Shown: positions 1-12,093, counted from the stretch's first letter. The stretch is 64,000 nucleotides of DNA from Echinarachnius parma (GCA_037951105.1 JBAMJV010002081.1:97571-161570), one strand, 5' to 3'. The notes: generated by a model not told the origin, from the sequence alone. Numbers and translations: made by a program.

Positions 1-640
1 TTGAATTTTACGAGACGTTGATGCCGTCCTGGATGTACTCCCCTTTGGGGTCTCTCGACAGTGAATTGTTAGTGTCTTGGACGATGAAGATCACTAATGA
101 TGCTTTGTTCTGCCCACAGAAATAGCATTACATCAATGATCCATTGTTCTTAGAGTCCTCTCAATTGATAGGCAGACCTAGGAGTTAGAAATCATGTGAT
201 GTTTCATGTGATTTTCGGACATCCTTATAAAATGGATTGCTAAGACCATTCGTGTGACATGTGGTGAAGTCATTGACCAACCAATATGTTCCCAAGATAC
301 TAGAGGCGTTTCTGCATTTTGGTCGCTGATCATGCAATCGTTGACATCCAAACAGCTGCCAACTGGTTCTCACCAGTCCTCACGCGTCTATCAGCTATTG
401 GACACCTCATTTGTACGAGAGAAGTATATATGACACTTTCGCTGAAGGTAAAGCTTTAGCTGAATGTGGATACACTCTCGGCTCTTGGCCCAGTACATAT
501 TTACGGTCGGTTCCAAATTTCCGGAGGGATCTGACTTCACTCAGTCCACCTTCAGCATGTTCAGGCAATTCACATGTCTGATGTATTTCAAGGCATGGCA
601 AAAGTCTGCCATGCTCTGCTAAAGCAGATGATTGGAGATC
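1..640. other. No supported gene at the left edge
   Basis: I see no exon I can support here. A 108-codon minus-strand reading frame at 407-733 has no motif I recognise and no convincing splice sites. It may be a decayed transposon fragment. Nothing else stands out. Confidence 0.4.
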
Positions 641-1560
641 GGTTAAATCAAAGATGGCCACCAAGGTGGCTACCAAATCCCGAATTGGGGGTTTTATAAT
701 TCTGACATCATGTTTCAATGCTATATCTATCAATAACTCTCATACAAAAAATGTGATCATTGGACTTGAATGCATGGTACTTATTTAGAAAGATAATTTA
801 TGTACATATACATATTTTCATTAAAATCCAAGATGGCTGCCAAGATGGCAGGCATACAAATAACTTAAATTATCATTTGTAATCATCCCTATAGTTGCCA
901 AATTATCAAAAGCATGTTCATTTGTTTTGTATTTTCCGTTTATTTCATTTAATCCCAAAAGATGTATAAAAATATGTTTTTTTTTCACCAAAATCCAAGA
1001 TGGCAGCCGAATTGTGCATTCAAATTAATTGAATTATTATAATTATACTTTAACTAATCCCTCGTTGCCATTTCACCCACATACAAAGTGTTAATTTGTC
1101 TTTGTATGACCCTAATTAAAACATAAGCAATTTACACGTATTTCAATGAAATCCAACATGGTGGCCAAGAGTGGCACAAAAAGGCGGCCAATACCTCCTG
1201 TTTGAATTTATATGATTGAATTATGAACTAGAACATATTGATCAAATAGTCCATGATGCATTATATGAACAATCATTTCTATTAGTCTTTTTATTAGATA
1301 TATTCCAAGAGATATATTAGAAAATCGTATTTTTTTGTAAAAATTCAAGATGGCCACCACGATCGTCGCTAAATTACGTATTCAAATTGGTTTAAATATT
1401 GTAATTTTATTTAAAAATAATCCCTCGTTGCCAACTATCCCTAAATACATGTTCAATGTTCTTGTTATGGCCCGTTATTCAACATTTGAGTTAGTTACAC
1501 TTTTTTCCATTGAACTCCAACATGGTGTCAAAGATGGCCGCCAAACACACCCATGGGACA
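640..1560. repeat. Iterated AAATCCAAGATGGC repeat
   Basis: A diverged tandem-type repeat. The segment AAATCCAAGATGGC, or close variants such as ATCCAACATGGTGG, recurs near 831, 998, 1154, 1348 and 1519, about 155-195 bp apart, with an extra AAGATGGCCACC near 650. Sequence between the motifs is AT-rich and poorly conserved. The motif resembles the known YY1 site (AAGATGGCGGC), which is inference only. Similar motifs appear in the foldback at 35,211-36,702 and near 28,630. Confidence 0.6.
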
Positions 1561-1753
1561 CGATTTGGTCTTGGTAACATCAACATTCTTTAACTAGACA
1601 CATTCAGGTTTACAAAAGTGTAAGTTAAAAAAATATATCTTTTGGGTGCATGGGAACCCCCCATTCCGACTAGACTACATGGTTTAATTGAAATCATAAA
1701 CTTGCCATAGAAAATTACATCAAACAAAATACAAAATAATTATATATATAATA

Positions 1754-1818
1754 TATATGACAACGAAATTCAATAAGATACTCCGTGGGAATTTTTCTTA
1801 TTGAATTTCGTTGTTTTC
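1754..1818. repeat. Short perfect hairpin
   Basis: CAACGAAATTCAATAAGA is followed after about 18 bases by its inverse complement. This is an isolated hairpin, probably a tiny MITE relic. Confidence 0.6.
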
Positions 1819-1850
1819 TATACATTTCAACTCCGAGCAGAACTTTTACT

Positions 1851-2387
1851 TATAAACTGGGTTCCAAAAGAAACTTATCACGTTTTCAGAGCGACGCACA
1901 TTGAAAACCAAAGCATAAAAATGAATCATATTTGGGCATAGATTAGCTGTCATACTCCTTAGCAAGCTCATCTAAAAAAAAATATGATTGCTTTAGTCTA
2001 CAAAGCATAAAATAAGGTGATATCGCAAGAGATAATTTTTCAAAAATCACAGAAACTGCTCGCCTTCCAGGCACAGAGCTCGGTGCGGACAATAGCCAGT
2101 CTAGTGGTTACATAACCCGCTTTGAAGTTGAATGAATAGCTATTGAAGGTTCTGAATAGACCGCCTTTCGTGGAGGTTCGCAGCGAGCAGTTTCTGTGAA
2201 AATGACCTGTAATGATTCCATCGCATTTTTCTCATTTTTTGTAAAAGCAAACTTTTATTTTTTAGGATATGCTTCATAAGGAGAATGATAGCTTATATGT
2301 GTCTAAATATGTTTCAATTTGATGCTATGGATTTTAGTGAGCGTCGCTCTGAAAAAGTGATAAGTTTCTTTTGGAACCTAGTTTATA
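1851..2387. mobile_element. Foldback MITE, about 540 bp
   Basis: The ends are inverted copies of about 45 bp: ATAAACTGGGTTCCAAAAGA at the left, and its complement with a few mismatches ending in GTTTATA at the right. Both continue into the GAGCGACGC block. The arms pair over most of the element. A second inverted pair (TCACAGAAACTGCTCGC at about 2047 and its complement at about 2183) marks the loop or a nested element. No coding capacity is visible. Confidence 0.75.
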
Positions 2388-2389
2388 TA

Positions 2390-3205
2390 ATATATATAAT
2401 GTATATTGTAATCCATTACAAATTATAAACAATATAAATTATCATACAAATCACAAACATACAATAAATGTATTGAAATGTTTGATAAATTAAACTGAAA
2501 AGTACACACCCTTTGAGGGGAAACCACAATACAAACCAGCACAAACAACACTACCAATATACGTGATCATTTTACCAAGAAAGAATACAAGAACTTAATA
2601 GGAAAACTATATGACTGATTAAAGTGGCGTTAAATTCAACCAAAAGTGCAAAACCACTTGGAGCTTTTACACTTATTTTATCTTATTTTATCGTGTTGCT
2701 TGGCTTATTGGTACAGAATAATAAAATGGGTTTCTAGTTTTCAAATGTCTCCCTAACTATGGAGGTATTTCAGATTGAATTTTAAAGCGTCTATAAACTC
2801 TTTCGACCGCAATCAGTCAAGGGTATCTGAATTCGGATACTTTATTCGAATTCGGATACTTTATATCCGAATTTGGATACTTCACGCAAACGTATTTCAC
2901 TAGGTAACTAAGCATTCTTTTTCTATGAAAATCTCACATATAATTCTCATAAATCATTCTCAAGAATCTTACAAAGAAATTTGTGTAGAATTTAAGTCTC
3001 AAATATTACTTTGGGGGGAAAAATATAATTATTTGCTCATTTTAAGAACTTGTAGTAAATATAACTTGATTACTTACAGAGATTTCTCATTTTCTTGAAA
3101 CTGTATTGATAAACATAATGCGCAATCATACGGGTTGGTACGATCAGTCTCTTTTCGCGATAACAATGGTAAAAAGAGAAAAGTTCCCAAACATTAACAG
3201 AGGTG
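2390..3205. other. Unannotated AT-rich stretch
   Basis: No exon or element with clear ends. The only structure seen is a short cluster of inverted GAATTCGGATACTTTAT-like words near 2,830-2,885. Confidence 0.4.
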
Positions 3206-4249
3206 CTATAGGGCAATTCCACGGTAACGGAAGGACATTCAGACACAATTTTGGAACTTCAATCAAATAATTCCAGGATCCTGCTTTTGATTTTTTTTTC
3301 TAAATGGCATGTCTTTGATCCTTGTTGGGACACCTTTGATTTCCACTATTTCTAAAATTTTGACCGCATTATGTAAATTAGATATGGACACTAATGAGGC
3401 CGGTAACGGAAGGACGCCAAAATGGACATGGATTTTCAAGTTTTTTAGTTATGACCCAATCTCTGTGAAGTTACGAGGTTTATCATGTTAAGTTGGCTAC
3501 AAGTCAATTTCCTTATGTTCACAGAGTATAACACCACCTTTTAAGAAACATTATCTACATTGGTATATTTATTATGAGAAATTAATTACTCCAGTGTTCG
3601 GTAACGGAAGGACGGTAACGGAAGGACCTCTGAAAAGTCTATTGGAATTGTACAATAAAATTAATTTTGAAATTTAAAGACCATTTATGAGAAGGAAACA
3701 TCTCTTTTGTGGTCTAAAATGAGTTTGTATCATAGATAGCATATGGACATCACAAGCATTTACATTTCTATTTTTTTCTTACTATATTTCATGCTCCAAT
3801 GGCTCTTATTCATGGTCAATCCATGGTAACGGAAGGACACTCAGACACAAATTGTCAACTTTAAGAAAGACATTTTTAAATACTTGTGTTGTCAGAACAG
3901 TCTATTTTGATAACAATACTTCCAAAACATACAGTTTTAAGGTCCCATAATTTTTTTAATTTTGTTTATCTCCGCACATTATTGAATATGCATACAAATG
4001 AGGTCGGTAACGGAAGGACACCAAAATGGACAAGGTTTTGTTATCAAATCAGTTTTAACTAAAACTCTGTGATAGTAAATAATACAAAACATTTTAAGGG
4101 TACACATTTCATTCTCTGAAGGGTTAAGAAGAAATTACTTGTTCTTTGATTAAAATTTGTCCGCAGATATTTGAGTTATTTCACACAAAGCGGACCAATG
4201 TTCGGTAACGGAAGGACATAATGGACTATAATGTATGATATGACACAGT

Positions 4250-4273
4250 AGGGTCATTCCATGTCAAATCACC
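4250..4273 (+). mobile_element. End-like sequence AGGGTCATTCCATGTCAAATCA
   Basis: A sequence resembling the end of element A (AGGG-ATTCCA) but followed by a different word (TGTCAAATCACC). It lies inside element A where the regular iteron spacing is interrupted (4204 to 5176). I infer it marks a nested element of a related family. Its other end was not located. Confidence 0.4.
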
Positions 4274-4930
4274 TTTAAAAAAATAGAAAATTTTCATCGC
4301 AGCCCCCTTTAAATTTGCTAATATTTGGTATGTATGATATTTCAACCTTTAAAAGCGCAAATATTTAAGTTTTAGCCCAATCCGCCCAATGGTTTTGGCG
4401 CTATGGTCGATTCTTATGGGGGAGTTTTGTAAGAAATGGGCGTGGGCACCATTTTTTAAATGGCCATTGTCCATTAACCGTTGAGTCAATTTATTTTGTA
4501 AAGGTGTCATTGGACTGGGGATGTTATGTGCAATCCATTTATGCCATTTGTGTTCATGCATGAGCGAGTTTGGATACGATAACCTTTGACCTTAGATTTT
4601 GACCTTCCGTTTTACCTCGTGGATCAAATAATTTTGAGAATTTGTTTTGCTTAAATCTTGGCTTGATATAATTTCTACAACATATGAAAGAATTGGAGAT
4701 ATATTATTTCTTGCTTTTTCTACAGCCTTGTTTTAAGTTTGCTAATTTCATGTAAAATGTAATTATTTTAGACCTACACCCATGTCCAAGAATTCTATAG
4801 GGGTGTATTGTATTTAAAAAAAGACCTATTCAAAGTCATGATCAGAGCCTATTCACACCCTGGCTCACCACAGTTAAATAGACCTACTAATCCCCATAAA
4901 ATAGAAATCCAGACAAATGGCATCATGGTA

Positions 4931-5030
4931 CAAGGGCCCTGTTGCAGAAAGAGATAAAATCAATTGTGAGCCAGATCAAATGTTCTAAATGCACAAATCT
5001 GATTGGTTGAAACACAGAAAATTACTAGTC
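4931..5030. repeat. GGGCCCTGTTGCAGAAAGAG repeat copy
   Basis: Begins AGGGCCCTGTTGCAGAAAG and contains a CAAATCTGATTGGTTGAAA segment. A second copy in a different arrangement lies at 16,660-16,798. Interspersed repeat, class unknown. Confidence 0.5.
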
Positions 5031-5711
5031 TGACCACGCTATGCCACTGATAGCTGGCCATTGCAGGTATTGTCTCATTATTTTGGGTTTTCATATATGA
5101 GAGACCAATTTTTTTACATAAATTTTGTCATAATATGTATTATGAGGTACCTTGTCCATCTGTTACCATGTGTATGGTAACGGAAGGACATTTTCTTTTG
5201 TTATTTATTAATTAACGAAGAAACAATGAGTAATACAATTGTTAGCAATGGGAAGGCCTACTTGAACTTGCTTTGCACTGAAGATCGGTCTGCACTCTAA
5301 CAATTATGTGAGCCACAAAATTAAAAATATTGATTTTTCGGTAACGGAAGGACATTTTTATAGGCTGAAAATAAGAAGTCATTGAAGCATAACAAATCAA
5401 ATAAATCATACAAATTTACTATTTTACGAAATGGTCATATCTCAGGAGTCAGAATAATGGTTTTTAGGCTTAACTGGGGAAATATTAAACAAACACAGGA
5501 TCAAAACACTTTTTCACAAAAATGTAAAATTTGTGGGGTTCAATTTATTCAAGTTATTATAAAAAACAACTAAAATTATGTAAAACTAAAATTTTCTCAT
5601 TGAATTCCAAAAATATAGAATTTAAGCTTTGATTTGATACCAAATTTGTATCATAAAAATGCTTGCAAAATTTTTGGTCAAATGTCCACTTTGGCGTGGA
5701 ATTGCCCTATA

Positions 5712-6490
5712 TAAGCTTTAAAGGAATAGTTCAGTTTTGATTTAGAGGGCGCTTCGAGAAATGATTTTTTGTTCCCATTTTCTAAAACAAATTTATTTCA
5801 TAATCGATTACGATTTATAGATCGATATGAAACTTGTGCAAATATGAGAAAACTAGATAATAAATAACATACAAACTTAATTCGATTCCAGTCATTATAT
5901 ATGCAGCGATTCAGCTGACAATTTTAATATTTGTATTTAATTGTAACTGGTAAAACTTTTTGTCCGGGATACCACGAGATCGAAGTCAGAAAGAGAAGTT
6001 TACTTCGATTTCTACCGACTCGCTTTAACAACGTACGGTCTCCCTAAATACAGTACACCGTATTACCGCTAAAATATCAGATATGGTACGTATTCAAGTA
6101 CCGGCGGAGCTCGAGGGTCATAGTTGATGGTTCTCCTCACGGGCTTCGCGAGTTACATAATACCTATTCAACTGGGGGGGATGGATGAATAGATCCCCCC
6201 ACTTGAATGGGTATCAATGTCATGTCTACGCCCGTGGTTCTCCTCGTTTGTAATTCGGGGAACTACGCTTTTCCAGATATGGTACCATTTAAACCCATTA
6301 TTGATTTTTGCAAAACTGTCCTATCATGGTCATCATCAATTAATTTGGTGCTGATTCAATAATTCAATTCAGTTAAAGATGTGAGACTGTTTCTAGTAAT
6401 GTGTGTGTGTATTTTGTTACAGAAAGCTTCCAATATGTTGGAGAAAAGAAAAGAAAGAAGAAGGCAGTGGTAGGGGTTGGGGGAAGGGGG
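5712..6490. repeat. Interspersed repeat pieces
   Basis: Starts with an AAAGGAATAGTTCAGTTTTGA / GAGGGCGCTTCGAGAAATGA segment shared with copies near 25,385, 29,090, 36,770 and 44,755-45,800. At 5,980-6,010 a TTTACTTCGATTTCTACCGAC block matches the segmental duplication (7,790 and 10,440). At 6,172-6,215 there is a G7/C6 hairpin. No gene seen. Confidence 0.45.
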
Positions 6491-7916
6491 GGGGGTAGAG
6501 ATATGGCACGGTATGGTTGTCCATCTTGCTGGGGTGTCGATCCTATAAATCCTCCACTTTTCGCACCCTCACCCCACTGAAAATATGCAGGATAAACTGC
6601 AACATTGTGTACTACACATTTCACTCACTCAAACAGCCTTAGATATGTTACAGCGTGCATTTTAATGATGCTTTATATTACAATGATTTGTCTACTCTAA
6701 GTGAGAGCGCGCAACATGACAAAAACTGTTCAACACAAAAACACAACACGATTCACATCTACAATCCGCAGACACCTGCAAAGAACGATCCATCAAACAT
6801 AAATAGAAAAAGTAAAACAAATAGGACATGGTGATTAGCAGCGTGGTGAACATTTGTCATAAGATTTCATGTGATTTTTAACAATAAGTTAAATTCATTC
6901 GCATTATTATCAATTAGTTTCCTCCGCTTTTACTCCAAGCGATTCCCATTTTATAAAATAAATTTAAAATCATAATCGATTCAGACACATAGGCCTTGAT
7001 CGATATGCTTGTGTATACGCGGAAATTTAATAAATAAAATAATATAAACTATATCCTAAAATGTTTTATCAATATGGTATGATTGTACATTTGAAATAAT
7101 AAATTGACGCTGATCCGTGGTCGGGCCCCTGTCCCCTGATGACACAGGGCGGTGCCGGACATAAATAATCGTAATTGATTTTGCAAACGCATTTCTATAT
7201 AAGAGTTTACAAAAAAATCAACCAACCATATAACGACTTGGCTGTATCTAGACGGTTACGAATAGTTACATAATTCAGCAGCATTGATGCAGTAATTTCT
7301 GTTAAACTCCAACAAGTAACATTTATAAACAAAAATACAGACAAATACTTTTTGCATAGTTTTTGCATAAACAACATATTACTGAAGCTTATTAAGCACG
7401 TAACGTTAACAAAACTATACATTTCAATTATAATCGATTAAGAATCAACGATCGATAGAGCATTGCTATAAAAGTGAAAACTGATATTAAACAATGTTCT
7501 ATAAACTATACAATTGTTACATTTGAATTCACTGCAACAAACTCGACACATTATTACGAGACAATTAAGGTTGTGAGTGATAACTATATCACCTGGGATG
7601 ATAGTATTTCGAATATGAATATAAGTGTAAGTTATTTATATTAACTGTATTTATGCATCTTGCATTATATCGTATATTCATCACATTGTTCAATACTATA
7701 AATTGGAGAATGTTCTTGCAATTTATGCATACCTTACTTTTTACCAGGAGTAGAATGATAACAGGCTAGTTAGGAAGAAGAAGTTTACTTCGATTTCCAA
7801 CGACTCGCTCCGTATCCAAACTCCTAAGAATATAACCAAAGACAGCAAGCTTGCCCGCTACGGCGTGGCATGCATGGTGGCTAATCTAGCATCTTCACGA
7901 CTTTACTATCTTGATA

Positions 7917-8703
7917 AAGCCCGGCGCAGACAGAGCCGACTCGACCCGATCCGACTGGTTTTAATCAGGCTAGAGTTGGGCCCGGTCGGTCGGAGCAGAT
8001 TTATCGTGTTGAATCGGCCCCAACTGGCATCCGACTGTCTCTCGACTGGCAAAATCTGTGTCGCGAGGCACTAACAACTGAGCCGATCGGTCCGGATCGG
8101 AATAACAAGCAGTCGAGTCGGCTCTGCCCAGGTAGCAAACAAACGTTGGTCCATCGTTGGACCAACGTTGTCCAATTTTTTTGGCAACGTTGGTCCAACG
8201 TTGTCCAATTTTTTTGGCAACGTTGGTCCAACGTTGTCCGGCAACGTTGGACCAACGTTGCTTGTGTACGCCCAACCAACGCTGCTCCAACGTTGGCGAA
8301 AACAAAATACCAACCTTGGATCAACGTTGGTCCAATAAGTCTGTCCAACGTCCAACGAGTTGGCAAATTTCCAACGTTGGACCAACGTTGGCATCCAACC
8401 TGATTCTAACAATTAGATTGTGATATTTGTATGCGGATGTCCAACATTGATCCAACGTTGATCCAACATTGGACCAACGTTGGTATCCAACCAGATTTCA
8501 ACTTCCAAGGAGTTGCGAGAATCCAACGTTAATCCAACGTTGGACCAATGTTGGTATCCAACCAGATTTCTACTTCCTAGCAGTTGCGAAAATCCAACGT
8601 TAATCCAACGTTGGACCAACGTTAGTTTCCAACTTCCAACGAGTTTCGAGATTCCAACGTTGGTCCAACGTTGGCTTGCTACCTGGGTGTCTGCGCCGGG
8701 CAT
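7917..8703. mobile_element. TA-flanked MITE with GCCCGGCGCAGACA ends
   Basis: Flanked by TA on both sides (7915-7916 and 8704-8705). Its left end AAGCCCGGCGCAGACAGAGC matches the perfect MITE at 10,059-10,198. Its right inverted repeat is broken by the nested element at 8,127-8,687. TA target duplication suggests a Tc1/mariner-like nonautonomous element. No transposase. Confidence 0.7.
8127..8687. repeat. Nested CCAACGTTGG array
   Basis: Ends are inverted CCCAGGTAGCAA / TTGCTACCTGGG. The interior is dozens of overlapping copies of the self-complementary decamer CCAACGTTGG and variants (ATCCAACGTTG, TTGGACCAACG). It sits inside the right inverted repeat of the surrounding MITE, so it inserted later. 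Long reading frames on both strands are products of the repeat. Confidence 0.75.
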
Positions 8704-10058
8704 TATGTACTTGCAACAGCTCAAACTAAACTAGAACAAAACTATTTGATTAGAGACTGCAGGAAAAAATCAGTCGCTTCTTTCTGCTCATCGCCAGGAG
8801 TGCGCTCTTATAGAATGTTGTGATACCCCTGTCACATATAGCTACGCTCTCGCGCCGCTCCTAATCCCCATAATCCCCATTCATAAATTTGGCAGTGGGA
8901 GGCGAAGCATTGTCCGAACGATGATTAAATGACGAATGAATGGGAGGATTATCGCACATAGGTGAAAGGATATCCTCTCATGCATGGACATACAATGGCT
9001 CCCTAAACAAAAGAGCAGAACGCCAAAGACTCACGACCGCTTTCGACATGTCCAAAATGTCTTTTGCCGACCTAGTCTTTTGTTCAGCGAGCTATTGTCT
9101 GTGCATTCATGGAAGGATATCTATTGACACATGTGAGATAATCTTCCCATTCAGATCCTCATTGGACAAAAGATATTTTGCAGATACATTCCAGTGATTG
9201 TGATCAGCTATTGTCTAGATCGTGGTTAGAGCGTGGCTCTAGTCTGACGGCACACTTACTTTGTGACTGTTAGTTACTGCGTATGGTAATTTATTTCAGT
9301 CATAATATTAAAGGACCCCTCCAGAACGAGGTGGACTTGTCTGTCTATGCATTAACAGATCGATAAACCGTTTCAGGGCCTTTATTTTAATTTACTTTAC
9401 TCTATACTGTCGGCCTTTTAGGCATTAAAGGGTACCACCACCCAAATCTAATATTGTTATTATAGAAAGGTAACATCTTTAGTATTCCATTCCATCAACA
9501 GGTTCACAAAAATAGGTTTTCAGAAAAAATATATAATTGGAAAACGCATCACCATTCTAAAGCATGCGTTCATGCGGTCTGAATTGAGTAGACTACTGCG
9601 TGTGCAACAAGCGAATCGCCCGGGATTATATTGCCTACAAACGTACGCGTGAATAGCATTGGTGCACTCGCAAACCAGGAACCAGGAAATAGTAGTGGTT
9701 CCGTAAGTGGTGGAAATTAATTGCTTTGTTTATGAATTACACAATCCTTTGTAAAATGTTGGGTACTATTTGATATCACAAAACGGTACCAAACATATAG
9801 TAATGTGTTTTTATTTGCCCGGTGGTCCCCTTTAACCATGTATCTCTATTTGTTGTGGCGTGAGTCATACCCCCTGTGTATAGTGACCACTTAGTTTTGT
9901 AAAAATAAAATTATATAAACGTAACATTGAAAATATACATTTAATTTATAATCGATTAAGAACCAACGATCGATAGAGCTTTGCTATAAATGTGAAACCA
10001 AAATCATACAATGTCGTGTAAACTACCATTGTTTTCACATGTTAATTCACTGCAATTA

Positions 10059-10198
10059 AAGCCCGGCGCAGACAGAGCCGACTCGACCCGATCCGACTGG
10101 TTTTCAGTAAGGCTAGAGTCTTGAGGCAACGCATACCGAGTTAATCATGCTGAAAACCAGTCGGATCGGGTCGAGTCGGCTCTGTCTGCGCCGGGCTT
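10059..10198. mobile_element. 140-bp MITE with 50-bp perfect inverted repeats
   Basis: Starts AAGCCCGGCGCAGACAGAGC and ends with its complement. The repeats match over about 50 bases through the GGTTTTCAG block. TA is duplicated at 10057-10058 and 10199-10200. The perfect arms suggest recent activity. A diverged relative with the CCCGATCCG-CTGGTTTTCA block lies near 17,825. Confidence 0.85.
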
Positions 10199-10568
10199 TA
10201 CTCGACACATTATTGGAAAACAAGTATGGTTGTAAGTAATAACCATATCACCTATCCCATGGGATATTACTTACTAGAACATGTGGGTAATTGCAAGTTA
10301 TTTTTGAATAACTTTATTTATGCATGGTGCATTATATAACTTATTCATCACGTTGCAATACACGCTAATCCCATCTTCGACACCATTTGTCAATAGTATT
10401 ACTTTTTCCCGGGGTGGAGAGCAGACCAGTTAGGAAGGAGAAGTTAACTTCGAATTCTAATGACTCGCTCTGTATCAACACTCCTATATTATTCGAACCA
10501 AAAACATTACGGCAGGGTGATTAATTTAGAATCTGAACGATTCTACTATCTTGATCTTCATTTTGAAC

Positions 10569-10806
10569 ACTACTAAAAAAAAGTTAAGGACCACTTGATA
10601 TTTTGTGTATACTTTTTGTATGAGATATTTTACTCCTGCATGTCCTCAAACACATTGTAATCATAATGTATCTTGCATCATTTGTTTTATTCCAATGAGA
10701 ACACCATCTAGACAAACAAAAAATGAAAGAACTAGACCTCACTCACTGCTTGGAGAAAACAAATACAAGTTAAGAAAAAAGTGGTCCTTAACTTTTTTTT
10801 AGTAGT
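10569..10806. mobile_element. MITE with ACTACTAAAAAAAAGTTAAG ends
   Basis: About 27 bp of inverted terminal sequence (ACTACTAAAAAAAAG..GGACCACT and its complement) around a 180-bp interior. No coding potential beyond a spurious 65-codon frame. Confidence 0.75.
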
Positions 10807-10919
10807 ATATTTGAAACAGCTCCAACGGATTGGAGACGGCAGGAAAAACTCAGTCGCCTTTTCTGCTCAACGCTAGAAGTGCGCTATGGAATGCTGTACT
10901 TTGTAGTGTCTGTTATGCT

Positions 10920-11119
10920 GGGGTCCGCTCGCTAGTCATATAAGGACCGCTAGTCATAATGACCGCTATTCATAACGTGTAACTTCCTATACCTTATGCC
11001 ATTATGAATAGTGACCCCCTTTTCATTTTATGAATAGCGGTCCTTCACGTATAGGAAGGTACACGTTATGCATAGCGGTCCTTATGACTAGCGGTCCTTA
11101 TGACTAGCGAGGTTACCCC
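10920..11119. mobile_element. 200-bp hAT-like MITE with iterated AGCGGTCCTTATGACT
   Basis: Flanked by the 8-bp direct duplication GTTATGCT (10912-10919 and 11120-11127). Ends are inverted GGGGT...CGCTAGTCAT. The word ATGACTAGCGGTCC, or its complement, recurs several times inside. An 8-bp target site suggests the hAT superfamily. Confidence 0.75.
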
Positions 11120-11647
11120 GTTATGCTAGTGACTGCGTATTGTAATTTGTTTAAGGTGGATGGGTGGATCTATATCATTGTAAAGCTTTTTTTCCCCCAC
11201 TTGACATGCATGACGTCTTACAAGCAGTGTTGAAGGCTTGAAGCTAGTCCGAAAAATCAGCCAATGTTTCGAGGGTTCTTTGAGTCTTTGACGATTTGTT
11301 TTTCTCGCCCGTTCTATAGTATGACGTCATAATCTTAAAGGACCTCCTTTACGAGATGGATTTGTCTGTCTATGTTGAAGCATACCTTTGGCAGTATTTT
11401 TGTGGGCAACCAACTTAAACACACTTTAAATGTTTGTCTTTGTTTGGGGCACTCAATTTTGATACAGGGCCAGCAAAATTGGATACATCTAATTTTTTAC
11501 TTCAACTGAGCCACACCATAATTTCTCTGATCACTTTTGGTGGCCACTATAGGCAGGTTAGCTGCTATAGACATGTGACCGCTAAGACTGGTTTGACTGT
11601 ACACATTTTTTTGCACTAATATTCCTCTATCCGTCTTCATTCTTTAA

Positions 11648-12040
11648 AGGGATCTAGTAACTTTGTTGACATGTGCAAAAAGTGATGAATGGTTGATGCA
11701 ATGTATAAGGTACCTCAATGTATATTGTTGTTATCTCATATGCCCACAGGGTATTGTGTGAAAATTTCAAGTCAAATGGACATTGCATGGCCAAGTAATG
11801 AGCAAAAATGCAAAGTGATAGTCACTAACTCACTGCACTCACTTTGTACACAGTAAGAAAAACTCTACCAGAGTTTTTCTTATCTGAATACTTCGATCGT
11901 ACATATCTTTGTAACGAAAGGGAAATTTGAAAAACCGAAACCTGTCCCATGATTTTATTGGTAATACGAATACAAGGTATGAGGGAACCGCTAGAATTAA
12001 AATTTTATTTTGAGGATTTGGACAATGTTACTCAGTCCCT
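11648..12040. mobile_element. TTAA-flanked MITE, copy 1 of 3
   Basis: Flanked by TTAA on each side, with inverted ends AGGGAYYTAGTAAC. It is in opposite orientation to the copies at 19,747 and 22,732. A central hairpin (AAAAACTCTACCAGAGTTTTT) is conserved in form. TTAA targets with AGGG ends fit Kolobok-like elements, by inference. Confidence 0.8.
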
Positions 12041-12093
12041 TTAATAGCTGTTCCCATTCAAACATCTACTCACACTCACACATAATTCTTTTA

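Larger units (their letters stand above)
3210..5709. mobile_element. Iteron-bearing DNA element 'A', 2.5 kb
   Basis: Bounded by inverted AGGGCAATTCCACG at 3210 and CGTGGAATTGCCCT ending at 5709. Inside, the 14-mer GGTAACGGAAGGAC occurs nine times, all in the same orientation, near 3223, 3402, 3600, 3614, 3825, 4006, 4204, 5176 and 5341. The first and second triplets of sites are offset by about 602-604 bp and lie in a diverged direct duplication. Interiors have drifted heavily but the 14-mer is unchanged. No transposase ORF is seen, so it is nonautonomous. It matches element B at 61,846-63,158 in ends and spacing but not in the iteron core. Confidence 0.7.
7420..9360. repeat. Segmental duplication, copy A
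   Basis: Homologous in the same order to 9,940-11,380. Shared landmarks are TAATCGATTAAGAA, the TTCACTGCAA...CTCGACACATT junction, the GAAGTTTACTTCGATT block, CTGCAGGAAAAA..TCAGTCGC, and AAAGGACC...GTCTGTCTATG at the end. The copies differ mainly by transposon insertions. This copy carries the element at 7,917-8,703 and lacks those of copy B. No gene is evident in either copy. Confidence 0.65.
9940..11380. repeat. Segmental duplication, copy B
   Basis: Collinear diverged copy of 7,420-9,360, interrupted by elements at 10,059-10,198, 10,569-10,806 and 10,920-11,119. At the first site copy A reads straight through (TTCACTGCAACAAACTCGAC near 7,530), giving an empty-site comparison. No gene seen. 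Confidence 0.65.

Noticed and set aside
407-733. 108-codon minus-strand frame as a gene
   Set aside because: No motif, no supported splice partners, and it lies next to a repeat. Left as unknown.
8001-8734. Several overlapping 80-120-codon frames on both strands
   Set aside because: They arise from the CCAACGTTGG array. The same short peptide words repeat in all frames.
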